Positions 51,291 to 62,838 of a stretch of 64,000 nt of DNA are shown piece after piece (position 1 is the stretch's first letter; every line of letters begins with the position of its first letter). This DNA is from Anseranas semipalmata (taxonomy: Eukaryota; Chordata; Aves; Anseriformes; Anseranatidae). The stretch spans positions 486,998 to 550,997 of the forward strand of contig VXAA01004204.1 in assembly GCA_013399115.1 (NCBI GenBank), written 5' to 3'. The translations under genes and the position numbers were made by a program. The notes beneath the pieces are model-generated. The model was given only the letters and a program-made list of their open reading frames with translations. It was not told the DNA's origin and made no database searches.

Positions 51291-54140
51291 CCTACAAGGA
51301 ACCAAGTAGGGTAGTTATACATAGAAAATCACAGAAATTGTCTGTCATTAAAACTTCACTTGTTTTGTTTCAAAGTATTTTTTCAAAACTTATTTAAACT
51401 TCTGTGGTCTGGAAGCACATCCATATGTGAATTTGGGTATTTCCTGGTTTCTTCCAGCCAAGAAATCACGTAAGGCTTTGGGCTTAATTCCCCCTGATAA
51501 ATATTGGGTGTATGTTCTCTGCACCAGCACTAGAGGACCCTGCAGGACCTCATCTTGTTTGATCTCCACCAGTGATCTCGTGTGGAAATGACTCATGATA
51601 AGTGCATCCCCAGAAACCCCGATTACATTTCTTTTCCAAGGAGTGTCATACTGGCTAAACATGCTTTCTGTTGCTGCAATCCATCCTCAACCTTCCTGGA
51701 AAAACAATACTGCTGGGGGGTCTTGTATCTGAAGATAAAGTAGAACCAAGCCCTGTGTTGCTTACATCCCACTTCTATTTAATAACGTTTCCTATAGGAT
51801 CTAGTTTGCAATCTTTTTAGCAGTGTATACACTATAGTGTTTTATTACATTCAAATTTTATTCCCAGTCATTAGTAATAAAATTTTCCAAAACCATCAGG
51901 CAAATTATAACAAAGTAACCTATATCGGAACTTAATCTAAGGTATATGAAAGGGAATTTTGGATTTAAAAGTAGGCAGAAAAAAGATGCTGAAACAACAG
52001 ACACTTCAAATGCACATACTTTGTTCAGGGAATAAAGACTTGTAACCATTTATTTTATTAAGAGAACTCCATAAAGTCTAGTTACCTTTTTAGAACTAAG
52101 CTGTTATTCATGAAAAACAGTTTGAAATACTGTATTGTATGCAAAGGACCTTAGGCTGAAGTCGTATAGGAAAACAGATCATTCTTTTGCCGTGGTCAGC
52201 TTGCAGCTTCAATTGAGAAGGGGGAGGGAGTCAAAATGTTGTTTGAGGTTAAATAAAACATTGTGTTTTGATACTTCAATGTGTTTTTTTTTTCTTTAAA
52301 AAATGAATTTAAAATAGTATAAAAGGAAACTAAAATTTAGGTCACTTTGAAATGAAAATTAATATGCTTATTTTGGAAACAGTGAGGAGAAATATTTCAA
52401 CTCCATTTGCATTATGAGAAGAGAGATGTCTTGTAAGGTAATGATAAACTCAGTATTGTCATATCTTGCAGAATAAGGTAAAAATCAAAAGGAAAAAATT
52501 TGAACTGTTACTATTTTTCTAAAATGATTATAAAGATCAGTTTTAAAAGTCATCACACTGAAAAACAGAAATAGGCATTTTGGAGAAATTGTCACTGTAC
52601 CTGAGAATTAAGGATAGACACATAAGCAGCTTGGGATTTCTCATTAGGTACCTACCCACAGTGTAGATCCTTCTGACTCCCCTCCCCCTTTTTCAAGTGA
52701 CTTAGAAATCACGTTTCCTTTGAATTTCAGCAAATGCCTAAGTCAATGTTGAGAACCTTGACTTCTAAGGATTAAATTCAAAGTATCTATGTAGCTGTGT
52801 CCACATTGTCTTGAATACCTAGAAAGCTTCAGAAATATCTAATATATACTTAATATGCATAGTGCCTAATTAGGATACCTAATACATACTTAATAGCCCC
52901 TCTGAAGAACTAACTAGTTCCAAGAATCTTGCAAAATTTGAGCTCCAAAAGTAAGCAGTCACCAGCAATGTGCATTTTTTGCTTTGCTTTCTTCAACCTT
53001 AAAAGTAACTTAGAAGGTCATAGCACTCCTGCCTTCCTCCATGCCTGTGCCTACAGACTAAGTGAAAAATAATCCTGAAAAAAAATCTTTGCGTTTTGCC
53101 TAGTTCCAGCACAAGAAAGATACAACAAAGTCTATGGCCATGGGGTAGTGGGAAGTTGTGAATAGCCTTTTTCGCAGAAGAACAATCTTAAATTGTCTTA
53201 CATAGGTTACAAACTTACCACACTTAGATATCAGTAGTTGAATTCTGCCTATCTCTTTTTATAGGCCTTGGAAATCTTCCCAAGGTAGCTAAGACATCTT
53301 TTAAAATATCATCTCAGGTGTACACTTTGCTTGGAGTAAGACATCTAACTATCTGTTGTGCCTTTGAAAATAGTTCCCTTTTAGTTTAGCATAAACTTAA
53401 AACAGAAACTCGGTAGAAAACTCAGAGATCCAGGGGTGCTTTTTGTCATGATGACACAGTTTATAAGTCCTGTATGGGACTCAAGTTTCCAAGAGCGATT
53501 AGAACGGTCTGAGTTATATCAATCTGTGTTTACAGTTGGATATTTTTGTTCATGGATTTATTTTAGTATTGTACTCTGCAAAACATAATTGGCCTTTTTC
53601 CACCTCCATTTAAATTCGTTGGATGAATATATAAACTTAGCAACCAAGGTTTTTAACAGCTACCTTTTGGATTTTGACTCCATGGAGAATATTCGTGCAA
53701 TCTAATATATTTAGAAGCCTAAAGTAGGCTAAATTTAGGTGTCTACACTAAGCAGAGGGACATAGGCATTTCCGGATTATTCCAACAAACTAAATCAGAT
53801 GCCTGAAAATGGACAGCATAAATATTTCCTCACGATTCGTCATTTTTGTTCACTTTGAATGTTCACATTTCTAAGTAAATTTGGAAGAAAACATGGCAAA
53901 AATATTGTCTCCTTTCTCAGGTTCAGAGGGGCAGCAGCATAACTCTACCTTACATTTCCCAATCACTGTGCTTTTACCTAGGAAAGATAATGTATCTAGC
54001 AGGAGTTTGCATGTGTTTTACTGTGCCCCCTGGAATTCAGTCCACTGTGTAAGAACATTATGTTGCTGAAATGGCTTGCTTATGTAATGCTCTGGCACTG
54101 CCTAAAGCCAAACGCAGAGGTAGTTTTAGGATCAGAGAAA

Positions 54141-54177
54141 ACTTGGAGAAAATATGTGCACTTGGAGAAAATATGTG
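54141..54177. repeat. 19-bp tandem duplication, two copies
   Basis: ACTTGGAGAAAATATGTG occurs twice, identical, with one C between copies, giving a 19-bp period. The lack of any difference between copies suggests a recent slippage event, or an assembly error. Confidence 0.85.
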
Positions 54178-57100
54178 GCTGTTAGTAAAGCTCAACTGAA
54201 AGAGGAAGGGTCCTTACCAGACAAATGACTGCTTTCTCTTTTGCCTTTGGGCCACAAGAGTGCATTTGATGAACCCGTAGGACAGGTCTGTAGGTTGTAA
54301 ACAATATCTTGCTCTGTTCCCCAGCCATATGCAAAGCATGTCAAAACCTATTTAAGGAAGCCCCAAAGCTCTTACCAACCAAAAACCTTGGTGTGTTTCG
54401 CTAATTATTTGTATTGCTACTTAAGAATCACATGGCAAACCTTTGGATGGAAACAAAATGAACCCAATAATGAATTCTGAACTGAAGGCAAAATAGCATT
54501 ATTTTTCAGATCCTTTATCCTTCAAAAGTCTGTAAGCCATTGTGTCAAACTGATTATTTTATAAAGGTTTACGGTACTTGCCTTCTAAGAAACAACATTA
54601 AGAGCTACTTGAATGGTTAATGCTCTTTCAATGAAATCCTAAAATTTCATAAATCCATATTCATATTTTTACTGACAAAATGTATAGTGTTTTAATTGCA
54701 TGGGTGACATTTTTGTGTTCCTCTCCAAGAGACATAGGATGGTAAAGGTGAGTCTTTGTGGCAGGACAACATTTTAAGCTCACTTTTAAGATAACTTCAT
54801 AAACAAGAATGGAAAAGTAAGTGAAAAGTAGTGGTGTTTTTCTTTTAAATGTAAAAAAATTTAGTCTAATAGTTAAATAATTTACCTTTCAGCTGAGATG
54901 AAGGAAGGGGGAGTAATTATGCCTGTCTATTTGGATAGAAGCAAAACTCTGGACCAAGTTTTTGAAAGGGAATATTTCAAGATAGTTCTCTCTCAATCTC
55001 TTATATTGAAATAGTTGTACAAAGGATTCAAATATTCCTGGATACAGGAGCTGGAATTCAAGTTTACTCTTCTAGGGGACTGCCCAGAGTGCTGAGACAG
55101 AGTCATTCTACCTCTTTTTCTTTGTTTGAGCTGAAACAAATTATCTGGTTCACTACAAATGGTATTTTTTTTTCTTTTTTTTAGGTCTGGTCATCGAAAT
55201 GAAAATTCGTTTATTCATGCAGTCCCAATCAACCTAAAAAAGATCAGTCACACCATAACCATATTAAAACTGTAGAATTCATATGCTGTCTCATAATATG
55301 TATATAAAAATACAGGACTCCTCAACTCTTCCAAAAATAAGTAGAAGTGTTACCACAAATTCTTTTTTATGTGTGAAGATTTTACATTAATCTGTATCTG
55401 AAAAATCAGAAGGGGAATAGGAAACTGTGATTACAGAAGAGAACTCAAATAGCATATTAAATCTTGGAAAAAAATGTTTCTTTTTTATCATGTCTAATAC
55501 TCATCTGAGAGAATGAGTGTGATACCTTTATTAAACTAAAGTAAAGCAGCATTCACCCATAATTCTGAGCTTAATACAGTGATTTCAAAGTGCCACAAAG
55601 AGTATCTTAAGTATTATTTTCAGCTATCTTCTAAAGCACGGTGTTAGTAGTAACGTTTCTGCCTGACTCCATCATCTTAACAAGAGTAGCTGCCTGCTAT
55701 GATATCTGATAACTATCTGTACTGTCAAAACACCCTCAGCAGGCACTTCTTCCCAACACAACTCACAACACATTATTATCACAGCATTTCTTCCTAGTAT
55801 TTTCTCTTTCTGTCCTTCTTGAAAAATAAAGTAGGGCAATATTCTACTTCAGTTGTCCAGTACAAAAAAAGCTATTGTTGGTACCAGTACAAGGGTGATG
55901 CAGTAGTCTTCTTAGCTGTTGTTGAAGAGACACAGTTGGGAATTTTCTTACAAAATGTTTTTCTCAAAATATGCAGTTTGCTGAAAGTGAAACTTTTTAA
56001 CTTTTTTTCAAGATCATGTGTACTTATTTCAATAAGACAAGGATTTCTGATCAGGGAGAAGACAAACGCACCGGAGTAAGACCCACTATTCATCTGGATC
56101 ATTTAGAATATTTAAATCCATGAACTGAGTCTGGGGACAAATCCAAATTGGAAGTGCCTTTATGTCACTAAGTATTGTAGAACCATTTCAACTGGTATCA
56201 ATAATTCACGGTTTATTGGATCACAAAAAGAGGCAATGACTGCATGTCTACATGTAAAATACAGCATAATACTGCCAGCCCACAGAATAGCATGGACTAA
56301 CCCAAATCTGGAAGCAGTATGGTTGTGTCAGCCTGCTACTGGACCTACACAATTTATCTGTGCTGAGGATTTCAGTATACTAGTTCAAAATCATGCTACT
56401 CTTTTTTCTGCCTATTTGTGGTAGTGTTGTATGTTTGTGGTAGTGTCACTGTACAGTGCACCACATTGATTAAGTCAGCTGTAGCTCAGGATCTTTTCAC
56501 TAGTATTATAAAAAAAATAATAAAAAATAAAATAAAATCCTCTTATGGACTGTGCTTTACTGTTCTGATTTTCTTTTCCTACCCCCCTCCCGCCCCATTT
56601 CCTTTTGATTTGATTTTTTGTTATCCAGGTACAAAACAAGAAAATGTAAAGAATTTTGTAAAACTTTCCTTGATTGAGAAAACAGTTTCCTAGCCAGTTC
56701 TAAACACTGCAGTATCTGGAAGGAGAGTAGGGAGAAGGAGGAAAGCTGCTAAGGAGGTTGCAATGTATATTTAAAACTCAGGTCAGTTACCATAGGATTT
56801 TGATTGAAAGCATGGTTTAAGCATGAAAACTACAAAGTTAAATCTTTAAAGCAGCATATTCTTATGTTCTATATGTGGAAGTAAATATGTGGTGCCTATA
56901 AACGTTACTGCTGTTGCATCTGAAGTATATAGTAACTAGTAAGGACAGAAAATACCAAGTGAGAACAAGTAGTGAGTGGTATATTTTGTCTGTCCTCCAC
57001 AGAACCTAAAAACTAACAGAAAGTCAACATCTAAGCTTGAGGTTAATGCTGAGATGTCCTTTCCTTCTGAGGCTATACTTTGTTTTACTAGACTACAGTC

Positions 57101-57414
57101 CAACAGCATCTTCCTTTGAAGAAATACATGACAGAAGTGCTTAAATTCAGCCCCAAGGTAAAAAGGTGTAAAACACAATGAAAGTGCTAATACCCAAAAT
57201 GTACTGCCAACTCCACCAAACATTAAAGAAACTTTAAAATGTTCAAGTTCCTTCCATCCTCTCTGGCAGGGCCAGAAACTCTGTTGTTATCACTTTAAGT
57301 TTTAAAGAAAAGAAAAGTCAAACTGGATATTTCCAAATTATGATCAACTTTGTATATGCTGCTGTTTTTAAAGAATTACTGCTTTATATCTCTGTTAGAT
57401 AAAGCACATACAAG

Positions 57415-57500
57415 TTATGTGACTTGCTTAAGAACATACAATATATTTGTGACACAACTAGGAAGGCAATCTAAATCACTTGATTCTCAGAGCTAATCTC
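57415..57500 (-). repeat. Probable ancient SINE relic, antisense (MIR-like)
   Basis: GTTATGTGACTTGCTTAAG, then ACATACAATAT, ACACAACTAGGAAGGCAA and CACTTGATTCTCAGAGC follow the order of the reverse complement of MIR-type SINEs ('aagtgacttgcccaaggtcacacagc...tcctgactcc...'). Highly diverged, but the order of several segments supports the call. Confidence 0.5.
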
Positions 57501-58479
57501 TAAGCAAGAAATAAATTCTTAACATCTAAGTTCTAAGCCTCAGCTTCAGTTCTAAGCATCTAAGCTTCATGTTATCGTCTCTAGTACTTTTAAGAAGTGA
57601 TACTATATATTGTTATATTTTCCCTAACTTGACTGGTGGGTGTCCTTTTTAGGCAGGCCACCAGCAGTATTATTTTTGGCTTGCAAAAAAGTTAAAACCT
57701 AAAGAATACTTGTCAGGATTATTTTTTTCAGTTGTCACATCCTTCTACCTAATAGCAGAATAGTATTCTATTTATAGAGCTGTTAGTTTTTAGTTCTGTG
57801 CTATCCTGTCATTAGTATTTGTCTAGTTCTCCATACCTTGCTAGAGGGTCAGGTCCCAAGAACATCCTTGGGTCACTGGTTGATTATTTTTCTCTTTTGT
57901 AAAATCTGGCCTTCATATGCCAAGAAAAGACTCTTCACAGGCATTCACAGGCTTCAATTTTCCCCCTTTTTCTCAAAAACATGCTCTTTTCTGAAACTTA
58001 TATGCATCTGCCAAAGAGGCAAGCTCTCTAAAATGAGATGAGGAGGCAGGGAACCCACCACCAACAAAACAACTGACTTGTTTTCCCTGGCTTTTAGCTA
58101 CAAGTTGAGACCCTTGCTTTGTTTTCCCCTAATCGGATGCTTTGACATGAAGCATCCAAAATGTAGATTGTTGGACTTGTTCATGGCATTTCAAAGAGAG
58201 CATCATTCGGAACATACATTAGCAAGCAGGCAAATAATTAATAACAACACACGTGGAAGCAAATGAATGTTTTGCTCGTTGAAAGAGAATGAGAAAGTCA
58301 GACAAAGGCCTAGGCTCTATGTCCTTGCCCTCTGTAGCAGCAGAAGAAATAATGTTATGAATAGCATTTAACTTGAATTTGTAGCAAACTGCTGCTTTTA
58401 TCATAAACAATTGCCAGATGGTATACATTATCTTCCTTTTTTCTCCTTTCACAAAAGCAGCATTAATTGCAGAGCAGCC

Positions 58480-59005
58480 CAGGGCTCCACTCAGCTCATC
58501 AGTGTGATAACACTTCATGACCCTGATTAGCCGTCAGTCTACTCAATTAAAAAGATCATTTAGACATTCACCCAATCATTTGCCTATCGAGCCACCTGGG
58601 CCTCAACCAGGGGCTCCATTTTTAACATTCTCCTGCCCTCTCTCATCTCGCCTAGCTTTTTTACATATCTCCAAAAGACGTAATTGAATTAAATAAAGCG
58701 TCTCAGGGGCAGCTGCAACATCTGCTGTTTGTGGTATGTCAAGCCTTCAGCATTAAAAACAGTTACATATGCTCCAAATTAGCAGGTCGCAGAGATGAAA
58801 CAGTCGATGATAGTGTTTTTGTGCCAGCGTGAGAAGCAGCTCACAGCTGTGTGCAATTTACAATTAAAGGCTTTATCAGAGCTCAATTGTACTAGTGAAT
58901 CAAGTGGTGAGAGGTCAGTTAGTGAATTAGACCAATTAGAGCTTGTACAGTTAAATTATCTGTCTTATTACCTACTGATAAACAGCCTTGTCATATCTTT
59001 ACTCA
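58480..59005. promoter_or_regulatory. Best candidate conserved regulatory element
   Basis: About 500 bp whose composition differs from the surrounding gene-poor DNA. It retains many CpGs (AAAGACGTAATTG, ATAAAGCGTCTC, GGTCGCAGAG, CAGTCGATG, CCAGCGTG) in a region where most CpGs have decayed. It has clustered homeodomain-type cores (TAATTGAATTAAATAAAG near 58680; ACAATTAAAGG near 58860; GAATTAGACCAATTAGAG near 58923), E-boxes CAGCTG at 58710-58715 and CACAGCTGTG at 58842-58851, and GATA-like TTATCAG. This is the usual texture of deeply conserved developmental enhancers. The target gene is not in the window, and conservation must be checked by alignment. A 71-codon open frame (58795-59010) overlaps but has no domain. 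Confidence 0.45.
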
Positions 59006-60846
59006 GATGATGAAGCTTGGAAGTATTTTATGAGGTGATACTGTACTTTTGTGTGTGTGTAATGGAACTCAGTATCTCAGCAAAGTTAGTCTGATGCAAC
59101 AAGCATATAGCAGACAACTTTTTGAAATGTAGAGGGGAAAAAAAACCACAAACACCTGCAGTTAGAACCCTTAAGCAAAATTAGGTTAGAACAGAAGTTA
59201 GGATTACAAGTGTTGGCTGTATTTCAAGATGTATTTTTTCTGCTTGGTAAAGTATAAGTTTATAAAGTTAACTGAAAGAAATGTTATGGTTCTGATTTCT
59301 AGGATTTTTTTAAATTTCTCTCTTTCTCTCACTCCCACTCTGAAGGAGGGATGGGAGGCATAGGACAGAATCTCATAAAGTCAGGCTCTGATTTCATACT
59401 GTAAAATAATACAGTAATAATAGACAAAGACAGAAACTCCTGCTTCTTAGTCTCAGGATTTACACAGTTCTGAGAAGCTTCACTTGTAAGTCTGGACAGA
59501 GATGACTAAAGATGGGCAAATTGAACTCAGGTGAGCCACTAAAGCCTTTTCAGAAGTGTTATGCATACAAGTGTGTCTGCTTATAGCTGGGTAGTATTAA
59601 GGATATGTTATTGCCATGCCATCCTACTGTGTGAATGAGACACAAACTGCACCAGGTGCTGTAGTATCAGTCTTATGGGCAGCTTGCTGTCAGAATGAGG
59701 GACTTGCTATCAGGGGCCCTGTACAATCTGGGGGAGCAGGGAGTAGAGGGGATTAAAAGTAACCAGAATTCTGATAAATTACATATTTTTTCACCAGGTT
59801 AGCTTATATAAAGTTGCTGGCAACAGCATTGCATGGCAAAATCTGCTTTTCTTCTGTGTTTAGAGGACCAGAAGTTTCAGAAACCTTTCCAAAAAGGAAA
59901 TATCTTTGTTTTGCACTTGAAAATGAGGTAAGGCACATACCTTTCTTTTAAAGCACAAAGACTGATAACATAGTGGTGCTATTCTCTTTTTATAGACAGT
60001 CCTAGAGATTAGATCATCTGCTCAATTCCCTTCTCTGCAGAAACAAATCAATTATGTGTTAGGTCACAGGAATGGACTAAATGTACACCTGATTGTATAA
60101 CCTAGTAGTCAGGGGATTTGGCTGAAGGAAGAAGCACTTGGGTCCATTCTCAAAGATGTATTTCAGTCTTTCACATCATCCTGTCATTGGAAAAAAGGCA
60201 TAAACAGTTATGCATCTCTTGTAAATGAGTGTCCTGTTCTTCTCTTTATTCTTCACAATAGCACAGCTTCAGGTGGAAGGGTGGTGAACACCTGCCTTGC
60301 TGGCTTATAGGCTATCAGACAGGGGAATAGGTAGGACATGTCAGGGAGACAGCCTTCTGGGTTAAATCTCTGTGAGCAAAGGAGGGTGTTTTATCTCAAG
60401 ATTGGTAACTCCAGGCTGTTCTAAGTAACTCTTCTATGTCATGTGGAGCTGGACTGCTTAGGTATGTTCAGGGGACAGACACCTGCCAGACCCAAGTCCA
60501 AAATGAGATATTAAATGCTGGTCAGTTAGTAAATGGAGGTGTTCAGTTGGTTGTGGTGTTTTGTTGTTGTTGGTTTTTTTGTTGTTTTGTTTTTTGGTGG
60601 TGGTGGTGTTTTTGAGGGAGGAGGTGTTTGTTTTAACTCAGGCAGGTGATTCATATTCATATCATGTTGGTGCAAACAGACATTTTTGGAAGGGGCTTTT
60701 AGTCATGTTTAATGCATAGCTTCTATGTATTCAAGCATACAGATTTCGCAAAAGTGAGGAGGGTAATTTTCAAACAGATGTCTTGAGATGTCTTATTAAA
60801 GACAGTATTTGAAACAAATTAAGTAGGTTGTGATGCTGGCATTTGG
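59006..60846. other. Non-coding stretch
   Basis: Unique DNA with no gene recognised. It contains a GT-rich TTG/TGG low-complexity patch at 60550-60630 and ends in an assembly gap. Confidence 0.55.
60550..60630. repeat. GT-rich low-complexity tract
   Basis: TTG units give way to TGG units on the plus strand, with almost no C or A. Simple-sequence tract next to an assembly gap region. Confidence 0.8.
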
Positions 60847-60869
60847 NNNNNNNNNNNNNNNNNNNNNNN
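60847..60869. other. Assembly gap (23 N)
   Basis: Run of 23 undetermined bases, followed immediately by 13 G bases (60870-60882). Probably an unresolved poly-G or G-rich tract. Confidence 0.98.
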
Positions 60870-60882
60870 GGGGGGGGGGGGG
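60870..60882. repeat. G13 homopolymer beside gap
   Basis: Thirteen G bases right after the gap, so the true tract could be longer. It may form a G-quadruplex with other G runs hidden in the gap. Confidence 0.85.
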
Positions 60883-61175
60883 CGTCCCAGTTGGTTTCTC
60901 GCAGTGAATAATGCTGACTCATTTTCCTCAAGTTTGGGACTTGCATTTAAAGAAATTCTAATCAGCATGGAAATGCCCCTCTTTGAAAAAGAAGATTTAA
61001 CAGTTTAGTGTCTGTAAGTGTGTTGACCTCATTGCCAAGCTTCAAAGGTTAAAAAAGATAGTTGAAAGAATGAAATTTTTGAACTCGTGGATGAAAAAGA
61101 AAGACAAAGAATATTTTTGGCGTGTAAATGAATGCATTTTTCTACACTCTTCTTCTTCCAAGTAGTAAAGGGAAG
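60883..61175. other. Unique flank beyond the CR1 3' end
   Basis: AT-rich DNA with no recognisable gene. It matters because, if the CCN1 retrocopy had been a separate insertion later split by CR1, the missing CCN1 3'UTR and poly-A would be expected here on the minus strand. I see neither a poly-A tail nor obvious 3'UTR sequence. Confidence 0.5.
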
Positions 61176-62718
61176 GATCACAGAATCATGGAATATCCTG
61201 AGTTGGAAGGAACCCACAAGGATCGTCAAGTCCAACTCCTGGCTCCACACAGAATCACCCAAAAATCAAACTATGTGTCTGAGAGCGTTGTCCAAATGCT
61301 TCTTGAACACCAGCAGGCTCAGTCCTGTGACCACTTCCCTGGGGAGCCCATTGCAGTGCCTGACCACCCTCTTGGTGAAGAACCTTTTCCTAACACCCAG
61401 CCTGAACCTCCCCTGTCACAGCTCCATGCCATTCCCTCAGGTTCTGTCGCTGTCACCAGAGAGAAGAGATCAGCGCCTGACCCTCCGCTCCCCTCGTGAG
61501 GAAGCTGCAAGCCACCATGAGGCCTTCCCTCAGTCTCCTCTTCTCTGGGCTGAACAAACCAAGTGACCTCAGCTGCTTCTTATATGTCTTGCCCTCCAGA
61601 CCCTTCACCATCTTTGTAGCCCTCCTTTGGACACTCTCTAACAGTTTTATGTCTGTCTTATATTGTGGAGCCCAAAACTGCACACAGCACTTGAGATGAG
61701 GCTGCACCAGTGCAGAGCAGAGTGGGACAATCGCCCCTTGACCAGCTAGCAATGCTGTGTTTGATGCACCACAGGGTGCAGTTGGCCCGTTTGGCTGATA
61801 GGGCACACTGGTGGCTCATATTCAACTTGCCATTGGCCAAAACCCTCAGATACCTTTCTGTGGGGCTGCTCTCCAGCCTCTTGTCCACCAGCCTGTACAT
61901 ATATCCACAGTTGCCCCTTCCCAGGTGCAGAATCCAGCACTTGCTCTTGTTAAACTTCATATTGTTGGTGATTGCCCAGCTCTCTAATTTTTCAAAATCT
62001 TTCTGCAAAATCTCTCTACCATTGACAAAATCAACAGCTTCTCCCAATTTAGTGTCGCCTGCAAACTTAGTGTACCTTCAAGTCCTGCATCCAAGTCATT
62101 TATGAAAACATTGAAGAGAACTGGCCCTAAAATGGAGCCCTGCGGAACCCCACTAGTGACTGGCTGCCAGCCTGAGGTAACCCCATTTACTAGAACCCTT
62201 TGAGCCTGACCCGTAAGCCAATTGTTCACCCATCATATTATATATTTATCTAGCTGTATGCTGGACATTTTGTCCAGAAGGATACTGTGAGAAACAGTAC
62301 TGAAAGCTTTGCTGAAATCCAAAAAAATTACATCAACTGGCTTCCCTTGGTCAACTAGGTGGGTGATCTTGTCATAAAAAGAAATTAAGTTCATTAAACA
62401 GGACTTTCTCCCCGTAAAGTTCCGTTGGCTGTCACCAATGACTGCATTGTCTTTCAGGTGTTTTTCAATAACTCCTAGAATAATCTTCTCCATAATTTTA
62501 GCAGGCACTGAAGTGAGACTGACAGGTGTGTAATTACTAGGGTCTTCTTTCTTGCCCCTCTTCAAAATCGGAACAACGTTTGCCAGTTTCCAGTCAACTG
62601 GGACCTCTCCAGAGTCCCAAGACCATTTAAAAATAATTGAGAGAGATCTCATGACAAAGTCAGCCAGCTGTTTGAGTAGCCTGGGATGAATCCCATTGGG
62701 CCCCATAGACGTATATGC
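61176..62718 (-). mobile_element. CR1 LINE, 5'-truncated, about 1.5 kb, inactive
   Basis: Minus-strand CR1 non-LTR retrotransposon copy. It starts in the reverse-transcriptase part of ORF2 near 62718 and runs through the 3'UTR to a tail unit (ATTCTGTG, then ATCC) at 61176-61190. The plus strand shows the familiar antisense CR1 sequence, for example CAACTCCTGGCTCCACACAG near 61233. Like most avian CR1 copies it is truncated at the 5' end. It carries stops and frameshifts (see the ORF2 remnant), so it cannot encode a working enzyme. Its 5' end joins directly to CCN1-derived sequence in the same orientation, which is unusual. Confidence 0.95.
61400..62715 (-). pseudogene. CR1 ORF2 remnant (reverse transcriptase C-terminal two-thirds)
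   Basis: In CR1, ORF2 encodes an endonuclease and reverse transcriptase that copies the element RNA at a nicked target. Here only the RT and C-terminal parts remain. Visible in order on the minus strand: SMGPNGIHPRLLKQLAD at the 5' edge, EVPVDWKLANVVPI, YTPVSLTSVPAKIMEKII, the palm motif DVIFLDFSKAF with its aspartate intact (about 62300-62340), [14 protein letters not shown] (about 62130-62170), then the active-site box, then WAITNNMKFNKSKC, VQPHLKCCVQFWAPQYK and VQRRATKMVKGLE. An in-frame TGA sits at about 62233. A frameshift precedes the box normally reading FADD, which is here FAGD (about 62054-62065), so a catalytic aspartate is lost as well. A further frame change lies before 61806. The endonuclease domain is missing through truncation. 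Confidence 0.92.
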
Positions 62719-62838
62719 ACAGAAATAAATAAATAATAATGTTGCTCTCAAATGGGCAAGACACCACTTCCATCAAAGGTCCTTTCTCCATGGCTGGTTA
62801 CTTCAGAATTCTGTTTAGCATCCCACCCCCAACACAAC
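62719..62838 (-). other. Probable 3'UTR part of the CCN1 retrocopy, AU-rich, joined to CR1
   Basis: On the minus strand this follows the CCN1-like stop codon and ends at the CR1 5' edge. It holds a CATGGAGAAAGG segment and, next to CR1, overlapping ATTTA pentamers (ATTATTTATTTATTTC). AU-rich elements of this sort are common in 3'UTRs of immediate-early genes, a class to which CCN1 belongs. There is no poly-A tail between it and CR1. About 120 bp is much shorter than a full CCN1 3'UTR, so the mRNA copy seems to be cut at its 3' end by the CR1 junction. Confidence 0.55.

Larger units (their letters stand above)
51291..58479. other. Non-coding stretch
   Basis: AT-rich unique DNA. Contains a short tandem duplication at 54141-54177 and a likely antisense SINE relic at 57.4 kb. 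No open frame over about 95 codons and none with a recognisable motif. Confidence 0.55.

Noticed and set aside
61128..62105. Plus-strand open frames of 123-144 codons and the 131-codon frame at 61710-62105
   Set aside because: They are antisense readings of the CR1 ORF2 and 3'UTR, whose true coding strand is minus.
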